From contig DDFD01000117.1 in assembly GCA_002337005.1 (NCBI GenBank), positions 1 through 34,846 on the forward strand: a stretch of DNA of 34,846 bases, given 5' to 3'. The translations under genes and the position numbers were made by a program. Positions 21,958 through 30,462 of this stretch are shown here, one piece after another. Source of the stretch: Flavobacteriales bacterium UBA1937. Its GTDB lineage: Bacteria; Bacteroidota; Bacteroidia; Flavobacteriales; Weeksellaceae. The notes under the pieces are model-generated. The model saw only the letters and a program-made list of their open reading frames with translations. It was not told where the DNA came from and did not search any database. Each line of letters begins with the position of its first letter. The stretch's first letter is position 1.

Positions 21958-24459
21958 ATGAAAAAACTAATCATTGCCGCACTATTTTTAGGCCTATTTT
22001 TTAACAAAAATACTGCATTTGCTCAAACTGAAACTTCTGGTAGAACCGGAGTTTACAGAGCTACTCACACTAAATCTACAGAATTGAAACACACCAAATT
22101 GCGTGTGAATTTTAATTTTGAAAAAGAACAAATGAACGGAGAAGCTTGGATTACCGCTTCGCCATTTTTCTATGATTCTAATGAACTAGAATTAGATGCT
22201 AAGGCAATGATAATTAGTGATGTAGCATTAGAAAAAAACGGAGCTAGAACTCCATTGAAATACACTTATAAAGATGATATTCTTAAAATTTCTTTGGATA
22301 AAACCTACCAAAAAAATCAAGATTACACCGTTTATATCAAATATGTAGCAAGACCTAATGAAGTAAAACAACAAGGCAGCGCGGCGATTAATGATGCAAA
22401 AGGTCTTTATTTTATCAACGCTCAAGGAAAAGACCCGAATAAACCTACACAAATCTGGACTCAAGGTGAAACAGAATCTTCTTCTTGTTGGTTCCCAACC
22501 ATTGATAAACCGAACCAAAAAACAACTCAGGAAGTATACATTACCGTTCCTAAAGAATATGTAACGCTATCAAACGGTTTGCTGAAAGATTCTCAGAATT
22601 TAGGAGAAAATCTTAGAACAGACCATTGGGTGATGGATAAAAGACATTCTACTTATTTGTTTTTTATGGGAATTGGTGATTATGCCGTGGTAAAAGATAA
22701 ATGGAGAGACAAAGAGGTGAACTATTACGTAGAAAAAGAATACGAACCTTATGCCAAACAAATTTTTGGGAATACACCAGAAATGATGGAATTTTTCTCA
22801 AAAAGATTAAATTATGATTTTCCTTGGCAAAAGTATTCTCAAATGACGGCTAGAGATTATGTTTCTGGGGCAATGGAAAATACCACTTCTACACTTCACC
22901 AAGAATCTGCCCAACAAAAACCTGGAGATTTAATTGACGAAAATAAATGGGAAGACGTAATTGCTCATGAATTATTCCACCATTGGTTCGGAGATTTAGT
23001 AACCGCAGAAAGTTGGAGTAATCTTACCGTAAATGAAAGTTTTGCAGATTATTCAGAATACCTTTGGAATGAATACAAATACGGAAAAGACCAAGCAGAT
23101 TATTGGTTGATGAAATCTCTAAAAAACTCTAAAGCTGACCCGAAAAACTTCTCCAAAGATTTGGTAAGATTTAATTACCACGACAGAGAAGATATGTTTG
23201 ATGGTGTTTCTTACAATAAAGGAGGTGGTATTCTTCACATGCTAAGAAATTATCTAGGAGACGATGCCTTTTTTGCTGGTCTTAATGATTATCTTAAAAC
23301 CAATGAATACAGTACAGGAGAGGCGCACCAACTAAGACTTTCTCTAGAAAAAGTTTCAGGGAAAGATCTCAATTGGTTCTTTAATCAGTGGTATTTTGGA
23401 AGCGGTTATCCTAAGTTGGAAGTTTCTTCTACTTATGATGCCATGAAAAAACAAGTTACGGTTTCTGTAGCTCAAACTCAAGACCAAAAATTTGAATTTC
23501 CTCTTGCAATTGATGTTTTAGAAAATGGTAAAATTTCTAGAAAAAATGTTTGGGTAAATGCAACTTCTAAAAATAATTTCGTTTTTGATGCGGCTAAAAA
23601 TCCAGAACTGATTAATGCCAATGCAGATGGAGTTTTACTTTGTGATATAAAACAAGATAAGACACCAGAACAATTGTATCTTCAATACACTAATTCTAAA
23701 GATTTTTATAGCAAATACAATGCGATAGAAGCATCTAAAGATAATGTAGGAAAAAATCCTTTTGCGAATAAAACTATTTCTTCGGCACTAAAAGATCAAT
23801 TTTTTAGAAATAGAATGTTAGCATTAGAATCTGTGCCAGAAGATGCTAAAGATTTCTTAGCAGATATCGAAAAAATTGCACAAAACGATCCGAAAACACT
23901 GGTTCAAGGAGCTGCAATAGGAGTTTTGGCAAAAACTAAAAATCCTAAATATGCTACATTATTTGAGAAAAGTTTAAATTCTGTTTCTAATTCTGTAAAA
24001 GGAAACGCTATTGCTGGTATTGCAGAAATAAATCCAGAAAAAGTGGCTACACTTTTAGACAAAATAGATTTAGAAAATGCCAATGAAGAGGTGATGAATA
24101 AATTATTACCGATTATTGTGAAAAATAAAATCACTTCTCAAATGCCAAATATTGCACAAACTGTTGCTTTTTATCCGTTTATAGGATTCCAAAATCCAGC
24201 TTTGGCGCAGCCAGCAGAAGAGGGTTTTAATTGGATTATGGATTCTGATAATACCAAAGCGGTAGAAAAACTTACAGGCATTTTGAAACAAGTAAAGTCT
24301 CAGATTGGTGATAATGCACAAGCTAAAATGATGATTAGCGATATTCTAAAAAAAGGTATTGAAAGAAAAATGAAACTTTTCAGAGAAAACCCTAATAATC
24401 AGAGTGTGAATAAGCAAATAGAATTACTTAACAAAACGATAGATGCTTATAAAGACTAA
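21958..24459 (+). CDS. M1-family aminopeptidase, exported
   Basis: An 833-residue zinc aminopeptidase of the M1 (gluzincin) family that removes N-terminal residues from peptides. A signal peptide (MKKLIIAALFLGLFFNKNTA, cleavage near FAQ at 21-23) predicts export. The N-terminal beta domain runs to about 250; the substrate-binding GAMEN is at 304-308; the zinc motif HELFHHW (337-343) supplies His337, Glu338 and His341, and the third ligand Glu360 lies in NESFADY. The catalytic-domain Tyr is probably in DGVSYNKGGGILHMLR. The C-terminal helical region (from about 590) has HEAT/Armadillo-like repeats, as in long M1 enzymes. Its ATG is only 3 bp past the toxin remnant, so its promoter must lie within or upstream of that pair. 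A terminator follows. Confidence 0.95.
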   Translation: MKKLIIAALFLGLFFNKNTAFAQTETSGRTGVYRATHTKSTELKHTKLRVNFNFEKEQMNGEAWITASPFFYDSNELELDAKAMIISDVALEKNGARTPLKYTYKDDILKISLDKTYQKNQDYTVYIKYVARPNEVKQQGSAAINDAKGLYFINAQGKDPNKPTQIWTQGETESSSCWFPTIDKPNQKTTQEVYITVPKEYVTLSNGLLKDSQNLGENLRTDHWVMDKRHSTYLFFMGIGDYAVVKDKWRDKEVNYYVEKEYEPYAKQIFGNTPEMMEFFSKRLNYDFPWQKYSQMTARDYVSGAMENTTSTLHQESAQQKPGDLIDENKWEDVIAHELFHHWFGDLVTAESWSNLTVNESFADYSEYLWNEYKYGKDQADYWLMKSLKNSKADPKNFSKDLVRFNYHDREDMFDGVSYNKGGGILHMLRNYLGDDAFFAGLNDYLKTNEYSTGEAHQLRLSLEKVSGKDLNWFFNQWYFGSGYPKLEVSSTYDAMKKQVTVSVAQTQDQKFEFPLAIDVLENGKISRKNVWVNATSKNNFVFDAAKNPELINANADGVLLCDIKQDKTPEQLYLQYTNSKDFYSKYNAIEASKDNVGKNPFANKTISSALKDQFFRNRMLALESVPEDAKDFLADIEKIAQNDPKTLVQGAAIGVLAKTKNPKYATLFEKSLNSVSNSVKGNAIAGIAEINPEKVATLLDKIDLENANEEVMNKLLPIIVKNKITSQMPNIAQTVAFYPFIGFQNPALAQPAEEGFNWIMDSDNTKAVEKLTGILKQVKSQIGDNAQAKMMISDILKKGIERKMKLFRENPNNQSVNKQIELLNKTIDAYKD

Positions 24460-24464
24460 AAATT

Positions 24465-24490
24465 AACCTCTCAAAAATGAGAGGTTTTTT
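24465..24490 (+). terminator. Rho-independent terminator after the M1 aminopeptidase gene
   Basis: AACCTCTCA (24465-24473) pairs perfectly with TGAGAGGTT (24478-24486), loop AAAA, followed by TTTT, 5 bp after the stop codon. Confidence 0.92.
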
Positions 24491-24516
24491 AGTTTTTTAA
24501 AGAAAAAAAGATAAAA

Positions 24517-24585
24517 TTCATAGCATAATTTTTTTGCTATGAACTTTCAACTCATTAAATTCGTACAGTTTTTTTTAAATGAGTT
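24517..24585. repeat. Two successive inverted repeats between the aminopeptidase and HMG-CoA synthase genes
   Basis: TTCATAGCA (24517-24525) pairs with TGCTATGAA (24535-24543). Just after, AACTCATT (24549-24556) pairs with AATGAGTT (24578-24585). The first has a T-rich loop and no following T-run. They fill a 149-bp gap whose terminator already lies at 24465-24490, so they could be operator-like or leader structures for the downstream gene. No perfect -7 box was found. Confidence 0.55.
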
Positions 24586-24639
24586 TAGTCTTACAATTAA
24601 ATAGACTTAATCTTCTAAAACATATTAAAAATTTTATCA

Positions 24640-25965
24640 ATGAAATTCGGAATTGAAGCGGCAAGTTTTTTTGTGCCTACGTTGTACTTAGAAATTAAAG
24701 ATTTAGCAGAAAAACGCGGTATAGAACCTGCAAAACTAGAAAAAGGGTTGGGATTGAAGAAAATGGCATTCCCAGATGTGCACGAAGATGCAGCTACTTT
24801 TGCAGCAGAAGCATTACTAAAACTGATAAATGATTATAACATAAATCCTAAAGAAATTTCTAGAATTTATCTAGGTACAGAGAGTGCGGTAGATGCAGCT
24901 AAACCTACTGCTACTTATGCTATGCAAATGGTAGAAAGTGCTTTGGCGAATAAATTCGGAGAGAGAAGTTTCAAGAATTGTGACGTAGTAGATATGACTT
25001 TCGCGTGTGTAGGAGCGGTAGATGCTATGCACAATTGCTTAGATTTTGTAAGAGCTAACCCTACCAAAAAAGCAGTGGTTATAGCAAGTGATTATGCAAA
25101 GTATGAATTGGCTTCTACTGGAGAATATACACAGGGAGGGGGTGCTGTAGCGATTTTAATCTCTTCAAATCCAACTCTTTTAGAAATAGAGAATGAGTTT
25201 GGGGTAGCTACAGATAGTGTTTTTGACTTCTTTAAACCAAGAAGGCATACTACTAAAAATTTAATTCAAGGTTTACCAGAAACTTTTGCTGATAAAGTAG
25301 AAATTTTTACAGACGAACCTGTTTTTGAAGGACAGTATTCTAATCAATGTTACCAAGACAGAATAAGAGAGGCTTATGTACATTATCAGGAAGAAAGCGG
25401 AAAAATAAAGCCTTATGAAAATTGGAGATTCTTAATCTTCCATTTGCCTTATGCATTCCACGGAAAGAGATTGTTTACCGAAATTTTCGGAATTGAAAAC
25501 GGAATGAATACCGCAACTTCTGATGATATTAAAGCCATTGCCCAGACTGAAGAATATAAAAATCTAGTAGCAGAAAAAATAGAAATTACACAACGTGCAA
25601 GCTCAGAAATTGGGAATTTATATACAGCTTCTATTTTTATGGCTTTGCTTTCGGCATTACAAGTTTCATATTCCGAAGGAGAAGATTTAGCAGGTAAAGA
25701 AGTTGGTTTCTTATCCTATGGAAGTGGAAGTAAATCTAAGGTTTTTGCGGGTAAAATAGGAGAGAATTGGAAGAATGTAGTAGGAAAATGGCATCTTTTT
25801 GATGAATTAAATAAAAGAGCGGCTATAGATTTTGATACCTACGAGAAGCTCCATCGTAAACAATTAGAGCAATCTGTAAATCCTGATTGGAAAGGTTTCG
25901 GACTCATAAAAATAGAAAAAGAAAATCCAGTTCTAGTTGGCGCTAGATACTATGATAAAAGATAA
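24640..25965 (+). CDS. Hydroxymethylglutaryl-CoA synthase family protein
   Basis: The 441-residue product condenses acetyl-CoA with acetoacetyl-CoA to HMG-CoA, the entry step of the mevalonate pathway that makes isoprenoid precursors in Flavobacteriia. The thiolase-fold catalytic residues are present: Glu81 (IYLGTESAVDA), Cys123 (MTFACVGAVDAM) and His268 (IFHLPYAFHGKR). GEYTQGGGAVAILIS (161-175), EIGNLYTASIFMALLSAL and LSYGSGSKSKVF also fit. HMG-CoA-synthase-like enzymes in polyketide beta-branching share these motifs, but no acyl-carrier or polyketide gene is near, so mevalonate use is preferred. It is a single-gene unit between the aminopeptidase terminator and its own hairpin at 25984-26027. 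Confidence 0.93.
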   Translation: MKFGIEAASFFVPTLYLEIKDLAEKRGIEPAKLEKGLGLKKMAFPDVHEDAATFAAEALLKLINDYNINPKEISRIYLGTESAVDAAKPTATYAMQMVESALANKFGERSFKNCDVVDMTFACVGAVDAMHNCLDFVRANPTKKAVVIASDYAKYELASTGEYTQGGGAVAILISSNPTLLEIENEFGVATDSVFDFFKPRRHTTKNLIQGLPETFADKVEIFTDEPVFEGQYSNQCYQDRIREAYVHYQEESGKIKPYENWRFLIFHLPYAFHGKRLFTEIFGIENGMNTATSDDIKAIAQTEEYKNLVAEKIEITQRASSEIGNLYTASIFMALLSALQVSYSEGEDLAGKEVGFLSYGSGSKSKVFAGKIGENWKNVVGKWHLFDELNKRAAIDFDTYEKLHRKQLEQSVNPDWKGFGLIKIEKENPVLVGARYYDKR

Positions 25966-25983
25966 GAGTTTTAATACGAATAT

Positions 25984-26027
25984 GGATAAAAATAATCAGA
26001 ATAAAAATTCTGATTATTTTTTTATCC
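25984..26027 (+). terminator. Long hairpin terminator after HMG-CoA synthase
   Basis: GGATAAAAATAATCAGAAT (25984-26002) pairs with the bases up to 26027 (ATTCTGATTATTTTTTTATC then C) through an AAAA loop. The T-rich right arm supplies the U-tract, 18 bp after the stop. Confidence 0.85.
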
Positions 26028-26059
26028 TTTTGTGTAATAGGCTAATGACTGTCTTGTTT

Positions 26060-26067
26060 TAAATTTG
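26060..26067 (+). promoter_or_regulatory. -7 box (TAAATTTG) upstream of the T9SS substrate gene
   Basis: A perfect TAnnTTTG match about 110 bp before the ATG at 26177, implying a long A/T-rich leader of about 100 nt. The nearest upstream TTTG (26029-26032) is 27 bp away, longer than usual, so the -33 box is weak. Confidence 0.4.
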
Positions 26068-26176
26068 TAATGTGTTTTTTTAATAAGAATAATTATAATT
26101 TATATTATTTATACATAAATAAATATAAATATGAATTTTAATAATTAAATTGGCAGAATAAATCTAGTAATATAGG

Positions 26177-29100
26177 ATGAAAGCCAGATATATTTTTTTA
26201 AAGTGCTTTTTGATCTTATTTTTTGAGATTGTAAAATCTCAAACTACAAGTGATGTATATATATCTGATGCGCAAAACAACCAAGATCCCACTATAAGTT
26301 GTAGTTATCCTTTTGTAAATGGTAGTTGTGTGCAATTGACGGCCAATTATCCTCAGTTTAGATTAACAGATTCTTACCAAGTTTCTTCTGTTCCTTATGC
26401 TCCTTATTCTGCACCTACGAAAACAGTGATTAAAGGTAATTTAGATGATGTTTTTACGGGTATTATAGATATACCTTTTAATTTTTGTTTTTATGGAAAA
26501 TCATACAGAAAATTGGTGATTGGTTCTAATGGAATGATAAGTTTTGATATTAATCAAGCCAATCAAGCCAACGCACCTAATTTTTCTGATGCCTTACCCA
26601 ATCAAAATTTACCAAAAGAATCTATTTTTGGAGTCCTTCATGATATGTATTTTTCTACCACAGATGATTCTGAAATTAACTATTCTGTGATTGGCACAGC
26701 TCCTTTTAGAAAATTTATAGTTAATTTTTATAAAGGGAGACTTTCTGGGTGTGAGACGCAAAATTCTACTTCGCAGATTGTGCTTTCAGAAGGGAGCAAT
26801 ACCATAGAAATTTTTGTGGAAAATAAAGAAATTCCTTGTAATCTGGCAAAATTTAGAAATTCTTTAATAGGGATAAATGATGCTACAGGCAACCTAGGGA
26901 TGTCTGCTACTGGAAGAAATACTGGGGTTTGGGCAGCTCAAAATGAAGCATGGTTTTTCTCACCTGCTGGTGCTAATTTGGTGCCTAATTTTATTTGGTA
27001 TGATGCATCAGGAAGTGTAATTGGTAATGCAAAAGACCAAATCGTTTGTCCTCAAAAAGAGGAGAGATATAAAGTAGATATTATTTACACTACTTGTAAT
27101 GGAGATACTACCACATATTCTGATGATATCAATCTGAAATTTACAATTGACTATCCTACAGTACAATCGTACACCAAAATTACTTGTAATGTTACAGATA
27201 ATATTACTTTGGCAGATTATAAAAAATTTTTAACGACTAACGATTCCTCAAACTTTAACTTTGAATTTGTAGATGTTTCTACTGGTCTGGTAGTGGATGA
27301 AAATACGCCTTTTACCATCAGTGCAGACAGAACTTTTAACGTGACTGTTTCCAATAAAAAATTTCCAGATTGTAAAAAAACAACAACCCTTTTACTCAAG
27401 TTTTATTCAGACAATATTTTAACCAACAGACTTAATGTTTGTGATATGAAAAATGATGGAGTAGAGAATAACTTTGAGCTTAATCAATTTAATGTAAGAT
27501 TGGTTGGTGGTAATTATCAAGGTGCAGTTTCTTATTTTTCTAATTATAACGATGCTCTTAATAATGTTAATCAAATTACTACTGCTAATTTGGTAAATGG
27601 TAGTCAGTTTTATGTAAGGTTAGCATATCAAAATTGTGTGAATGTTTTAGGGCCTGTTACGGTTAATTTTAATCCAACTCCAGTGATTATTTCACCAGTA
27701 GATATCGAAATAAAAGTATGTGATTCTAATGATGATGGGATAGAAAAGTATGATTGGGTAGGATTGGTAAAAGATAAAATTACTACAGATGCTGGCGTTT
27801 CTTTAATAAGGGTTTTTAATTCTTATGCAGAAGCGTTCAATGCTTTACCTTCTAATCTTGGGCTTACTAATATTGTAGCAGGTACCTATAAGGTGTATGC
27901 GAGAGCAGAATATCCTGGTGGTTGTTTTTCTATTGCAGAGATTAATATGAATGTAATTTTTGGAGTTGTAAAGTTCAATAATTCTGATACTTACATTTGT
28001 TTTGATGGAACTCAGGATATTTCTGTGAATTTAGATACACTTACCACAGGAATGTTAATAGAACCATTAGACGGTTCGGTTACAGGGCCTGTATATTTCG
28101 CTAATTATCAGGATGCTATAGATAATGACCCTGCTAAAATTATTCCTGCAAATCAATTAATTACGGATGATGGAGATTTTGTGACTAAAATTTTTTATGC
28201 AAGGTTTGACAAAGGTACAGATTGTTATTCCATAAGACCTGTTAATATTTATTTGATTCATTTGGTTAAAAATATTGACCAATTTAATGTTTGTGATGAT
28301 AGAAATAATGGAGTAGAAGATATTAATCTAAATAATTATGCATCACAAGTTAATAATCAGCTAGGTACACAAGTTTTATTTTTTGATACCAATGCAGCAG
28401 CTCAGGCTAATGTAATTGGTACTAATATTACATCTGTAACAATCAATGGAAATCTTACGGTTTATGCTAGAGTAAGTTATCAGAATTGTGTTTTGATTTT
28501 TCCAGTTGTTTTTAATTTGGTAAATACGCCTAAAATTGCTTCCGAAGTAAATGCTACAATCAAAAATATTTGTGATAATAATGCAGATGGAAAAGAAAAT
28601 TTTAATATTAGGGTTTATGAACCTCAGATTAATGTCAATAACGAAAATCTATACTTTATCTACTATCAAAATTACAATTCTACTAATAATTCTTTTTCTA
28701 ATCAATATCCAGATCCTACGAATATCTCTGTAGGAAACGGAAGCGTAGTCTATGTAATGGCGAAATTTAAAAATTCTAGTTGTTTTTCGGTTTCAAAAAT
28801 TAATTTCGATATTGCATTTTATCCGCCTATTTATTTGAATAAAAATGCAGTGCTTAAAATTTGTGATAAAGATTTGAATTTCGGAGAGTCTTTTGATTTA
28901 TCAAAGGCTACTTCACAGATTTTTGACCAAAATAATAATCAAGTTCAGCTTTCAGATTTAGTAATTACTTATTACGCTACCGAGACTGATGCTAATAATG
29001 GAACTTTGGTTGGTAGAATTACATCTCCTTATGTTACTTCTGCTGCTAATGTTTTTGTTTATGCTAGGTTTCAGTCTAGAACTTATGGTTGTTATTCGGT

Positions 29101-30418
29101 AGCACCTATCAATTTACTGTCTTATTTCCCAGTTAAAGCTAGAAATTCTGTTATCCAAATTTGTGATAATAATGTAGATGGTTTTTATGATGTCAATTTA
29201 TTAGATTACAAAGACCAAATGGTACAGGTTCCAAGCGCTGAAAATGTTTACACTTTTTATCTCAATCAAGCAGATATTGGGATTTTGGGAAGAGAAATAC
29301 CTAATCCAAGCAATTTTATTCTGAATCCTTATACTTCTAAAATTTGGGTGTATGTAGAGAATTTAAAGGATTGCGGTAGTAGTGCCGAAATCAATTTTAT
29401 AAACGGAACTCAGCTTGTAATAAATCCTAATCAATTCTCAATCAATACCATTTGTGATGAAGGCAATGATGGTAAAGAAACCATTAATTTAAGTTCTTTT
29501 GAAGCTAATTTTGGTACATCTTACACGTATGAATATTTTGAAACAAGACAAAATATGATTGATAATCAAAATAAAATTCAGAATCCATCGAATTATCTTT
29601 TTGATGAATCAAAAGGAATTTCTAGATTTTATGTGAAGGTTTCTCAAGCAGGTTTTTGTCCTAATTTTTATACCATAGATGTTAAGTTAAACAAAACACC
29701 AATCATCACGATTAATGATGAGTATTATTGTAAAAATGATTTGGTAGGATTAGACATTCGTCCGGATTTCACAGGTTTAGATGTTATTTATTATAAATGG
29801 GAATATCCAGACGGTACAATTTCTGAAGGAGCTGCTCAGAATTTTTTAACTGGGGTTAAAAAAACAGGAACATATAAATTAACCCTTACTAATTTGGCTA
29901 ATTGTACTTACACCGCAACTTTTAAAGTAATTAATATAGATACACCAGAAATTACAGCACTATCTGGTGAAAATGATTATTACACTGTCACCGCAACTGG
30001 AACGCTGGGCAAAAAAATAGTCTATTCTAAGGATTTGATTATTTGGCAAGATAGTAATGTTTTCACCAATTTACAGCCTGGAGATTACACATTCTATGTA
30101 AAATATTCTGATTCTGATTGCTATGGAGATATGAGGATGGGAAGAATTTTCACTGTAATTAATGCCTTTACACCAAACGGAGACGGCGTAAATGATTATT
30201 GGAAACTTAGTGGTTTAGATATTTTTCCAGATAATTCTACATTACAAATTTTTGATAGATTTGGAAATTTGGTGTACAGGCAAATTAGCAATACAGAATT
30301 TATCTGGGATGGTAAATTTAATTCTAGAAATTTAGTTACCGATTCTTATTGGTATGTGATAAATGCAGCAGATGGCAGAACGTACAAAGGTTGGATTTTA
30401 TTGAAAAATAGAAATTAA
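26177..30418 (+). CDS. Large secreted repeat protein with T9SS type B sorting (gliding-associated) C-terminal domain
   Basis: A 1413-residue surface or secreted protein. It starts with a signal peptide (MKARYIFLKCFLILFFEIVK, then SQ). Residues about 35-260 form a beta-rich N-terminal domain with FCFYGKSYRKLVIGSNGMIS and WFFSPAGANLVPNFIWYD. From residue 422 there are eight tandem units of 93-100 residues. Most open with a [V/I]CDxxxDGxE-like motif, with Cys at 422, 515, 608, 706, 799, 896, 996 and 1093. Typical contents are a short L/N-rich stretch, a YFSNYNDA-type beta region and a YVRLAYQNC-type close. After an Ig-like segment (about 1190-1320) the last ~90 residues are the type B sorting domain: TPNGDGVNDYWKL, LQIFDRFGNLVYRQ, then WDGKFNSR and YKGWILLKN. 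The type IX secretion system should export it, probably as an adhesin. Its partner is unknown. Confidence 0.92.
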   Translation: MKARYIFLKCFLILFFEIVKSQTTSDVYISDAQNNQDPTISCSYPFVNGSCVQLTANYPQFRLTDSYQVSSVPYAPYSAPTKTVIKGNLDDVFTGIIDIPFNFCFYGKSYRKLVIGSNGMISFDINQANQANAPNFSDALPNQNLPKESIFGVLHDMYFSTTDDSEINYSVIGTAPFRKFIVNFYKGRLSGCETQNSTSQIVLSEGSNTIEIFVENKEIPCNLAKFRNSLIGINDATGNLGMSATGRNTGVWAAQNEAWFFSPAGANLVPNFIWYDASGSVIGNAKDQIVCPQKEERYKVDIIYTTCNGDTTTYSDDINLKFTIDYPTVQSYTKITCNVTDNITLADYKKFLTTNDSSNFNFEFVDVSTGLVVDENTPFTISADRTFNVTVSNKKFPDCKKTTTLLLKFYSDNILTNRLNVCDMKNDGVENNFELNQFNVRLVGGNYQGAVSYFSNYNDALNNVNQITTANLVNGSQFYVRLAYQNCVNVLGPVTVNFNPTPVIISPVDIEIKVCDSNDDGIEKYDWVGLVKDKITTDAGVSLIRVFNSYAEAFNALPSNLGLTNIVAGTYKVYARAEYPGGCFSIAEINMNVIFGVVKFNNSDTYICFDGTQDISVNLDTLTTGMLIEPLDGSVTGPVYFANYQDAIDNDPAKIIPANQLITDDGDFVTKIFYARFDKGTDCYSIRPVNIYLIHLVKNIDQFNVCDDRNNGVEDINLNNYASQVNNQLGTQVLFFDTNAAAQANVIGTNITSVTINGNLTVYARVSYQNCVLIFPVVFNLVNTPKIASEVNATIKNICDNNADGKENFNIRVYEPQINVNNENLYFIYYQNYNSTNNSFSNQYPDPTNISVGNGSVVYVMAKFKNSSCFSVSKINFDIAFYPPIYLNKNAVLKICDKDLNFGESFDLSKATSQIFDQNNNQVQLSDLVITYYATETDANNGTLVGRITSPYVTSAANVFVYARFQSRTYGCYSVAPINLLSYFPVKARNSVIQICDNNVDGFYDVNLLDYKDQMVQVPSAENVYTFYLNQADIGILGREIPNPSNFILNPYTSKIWVYVENLKDCGSSAEINFINGTQLVINPNQFSINTICDEGNDGKETINLSSFEANFGTSYTYEYFETRQNMIDNQNKIQNPSNYLFDESKGISRFYVKVSQAGFCPNFYTIDVKLNKTPIITINDEYYCKNDLVGLDIRPDFTGLDVIYYKWEYPDGTISEGAAQNFLTGVKKTGTYKLTLTNLANCTYTATFKVINIDTPEITALSGENDYYTVTATGTLGKKIVYSKDLIIWQDSNVFTNLQPGDYTFYVKYSDSDCYGDMRMGRIFTVINAFTPNGDGVNDYWKLSGLDIFPDNSTLQIFDRFGNLVYRQISNTEFIWDGKFNSRNLVTDSYWYVINAADGRTYKGWILLKNRN

Positions 30419-30425
30419 TTGATAT

Positions 30426-30457
30426 AAAAAAGCTTCACCATTAGATGAAGCTTTTTT
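30426..30457. terminator. Bidirectional terminator between the T9SS substrate gene and glnS
   Basis: AAAAAAGCTTCA (30426-30437) and TGAAGCTTTTTT (30446-30457) form a perfect stem with an 8-nt loop. It carries A-runs and T-runs on both sides and is placed 7 bp after one stop codon and 5 bp before the convergent glnS stop. Confidence 0.92.
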
Positions 30458-30462
30458 CAATT

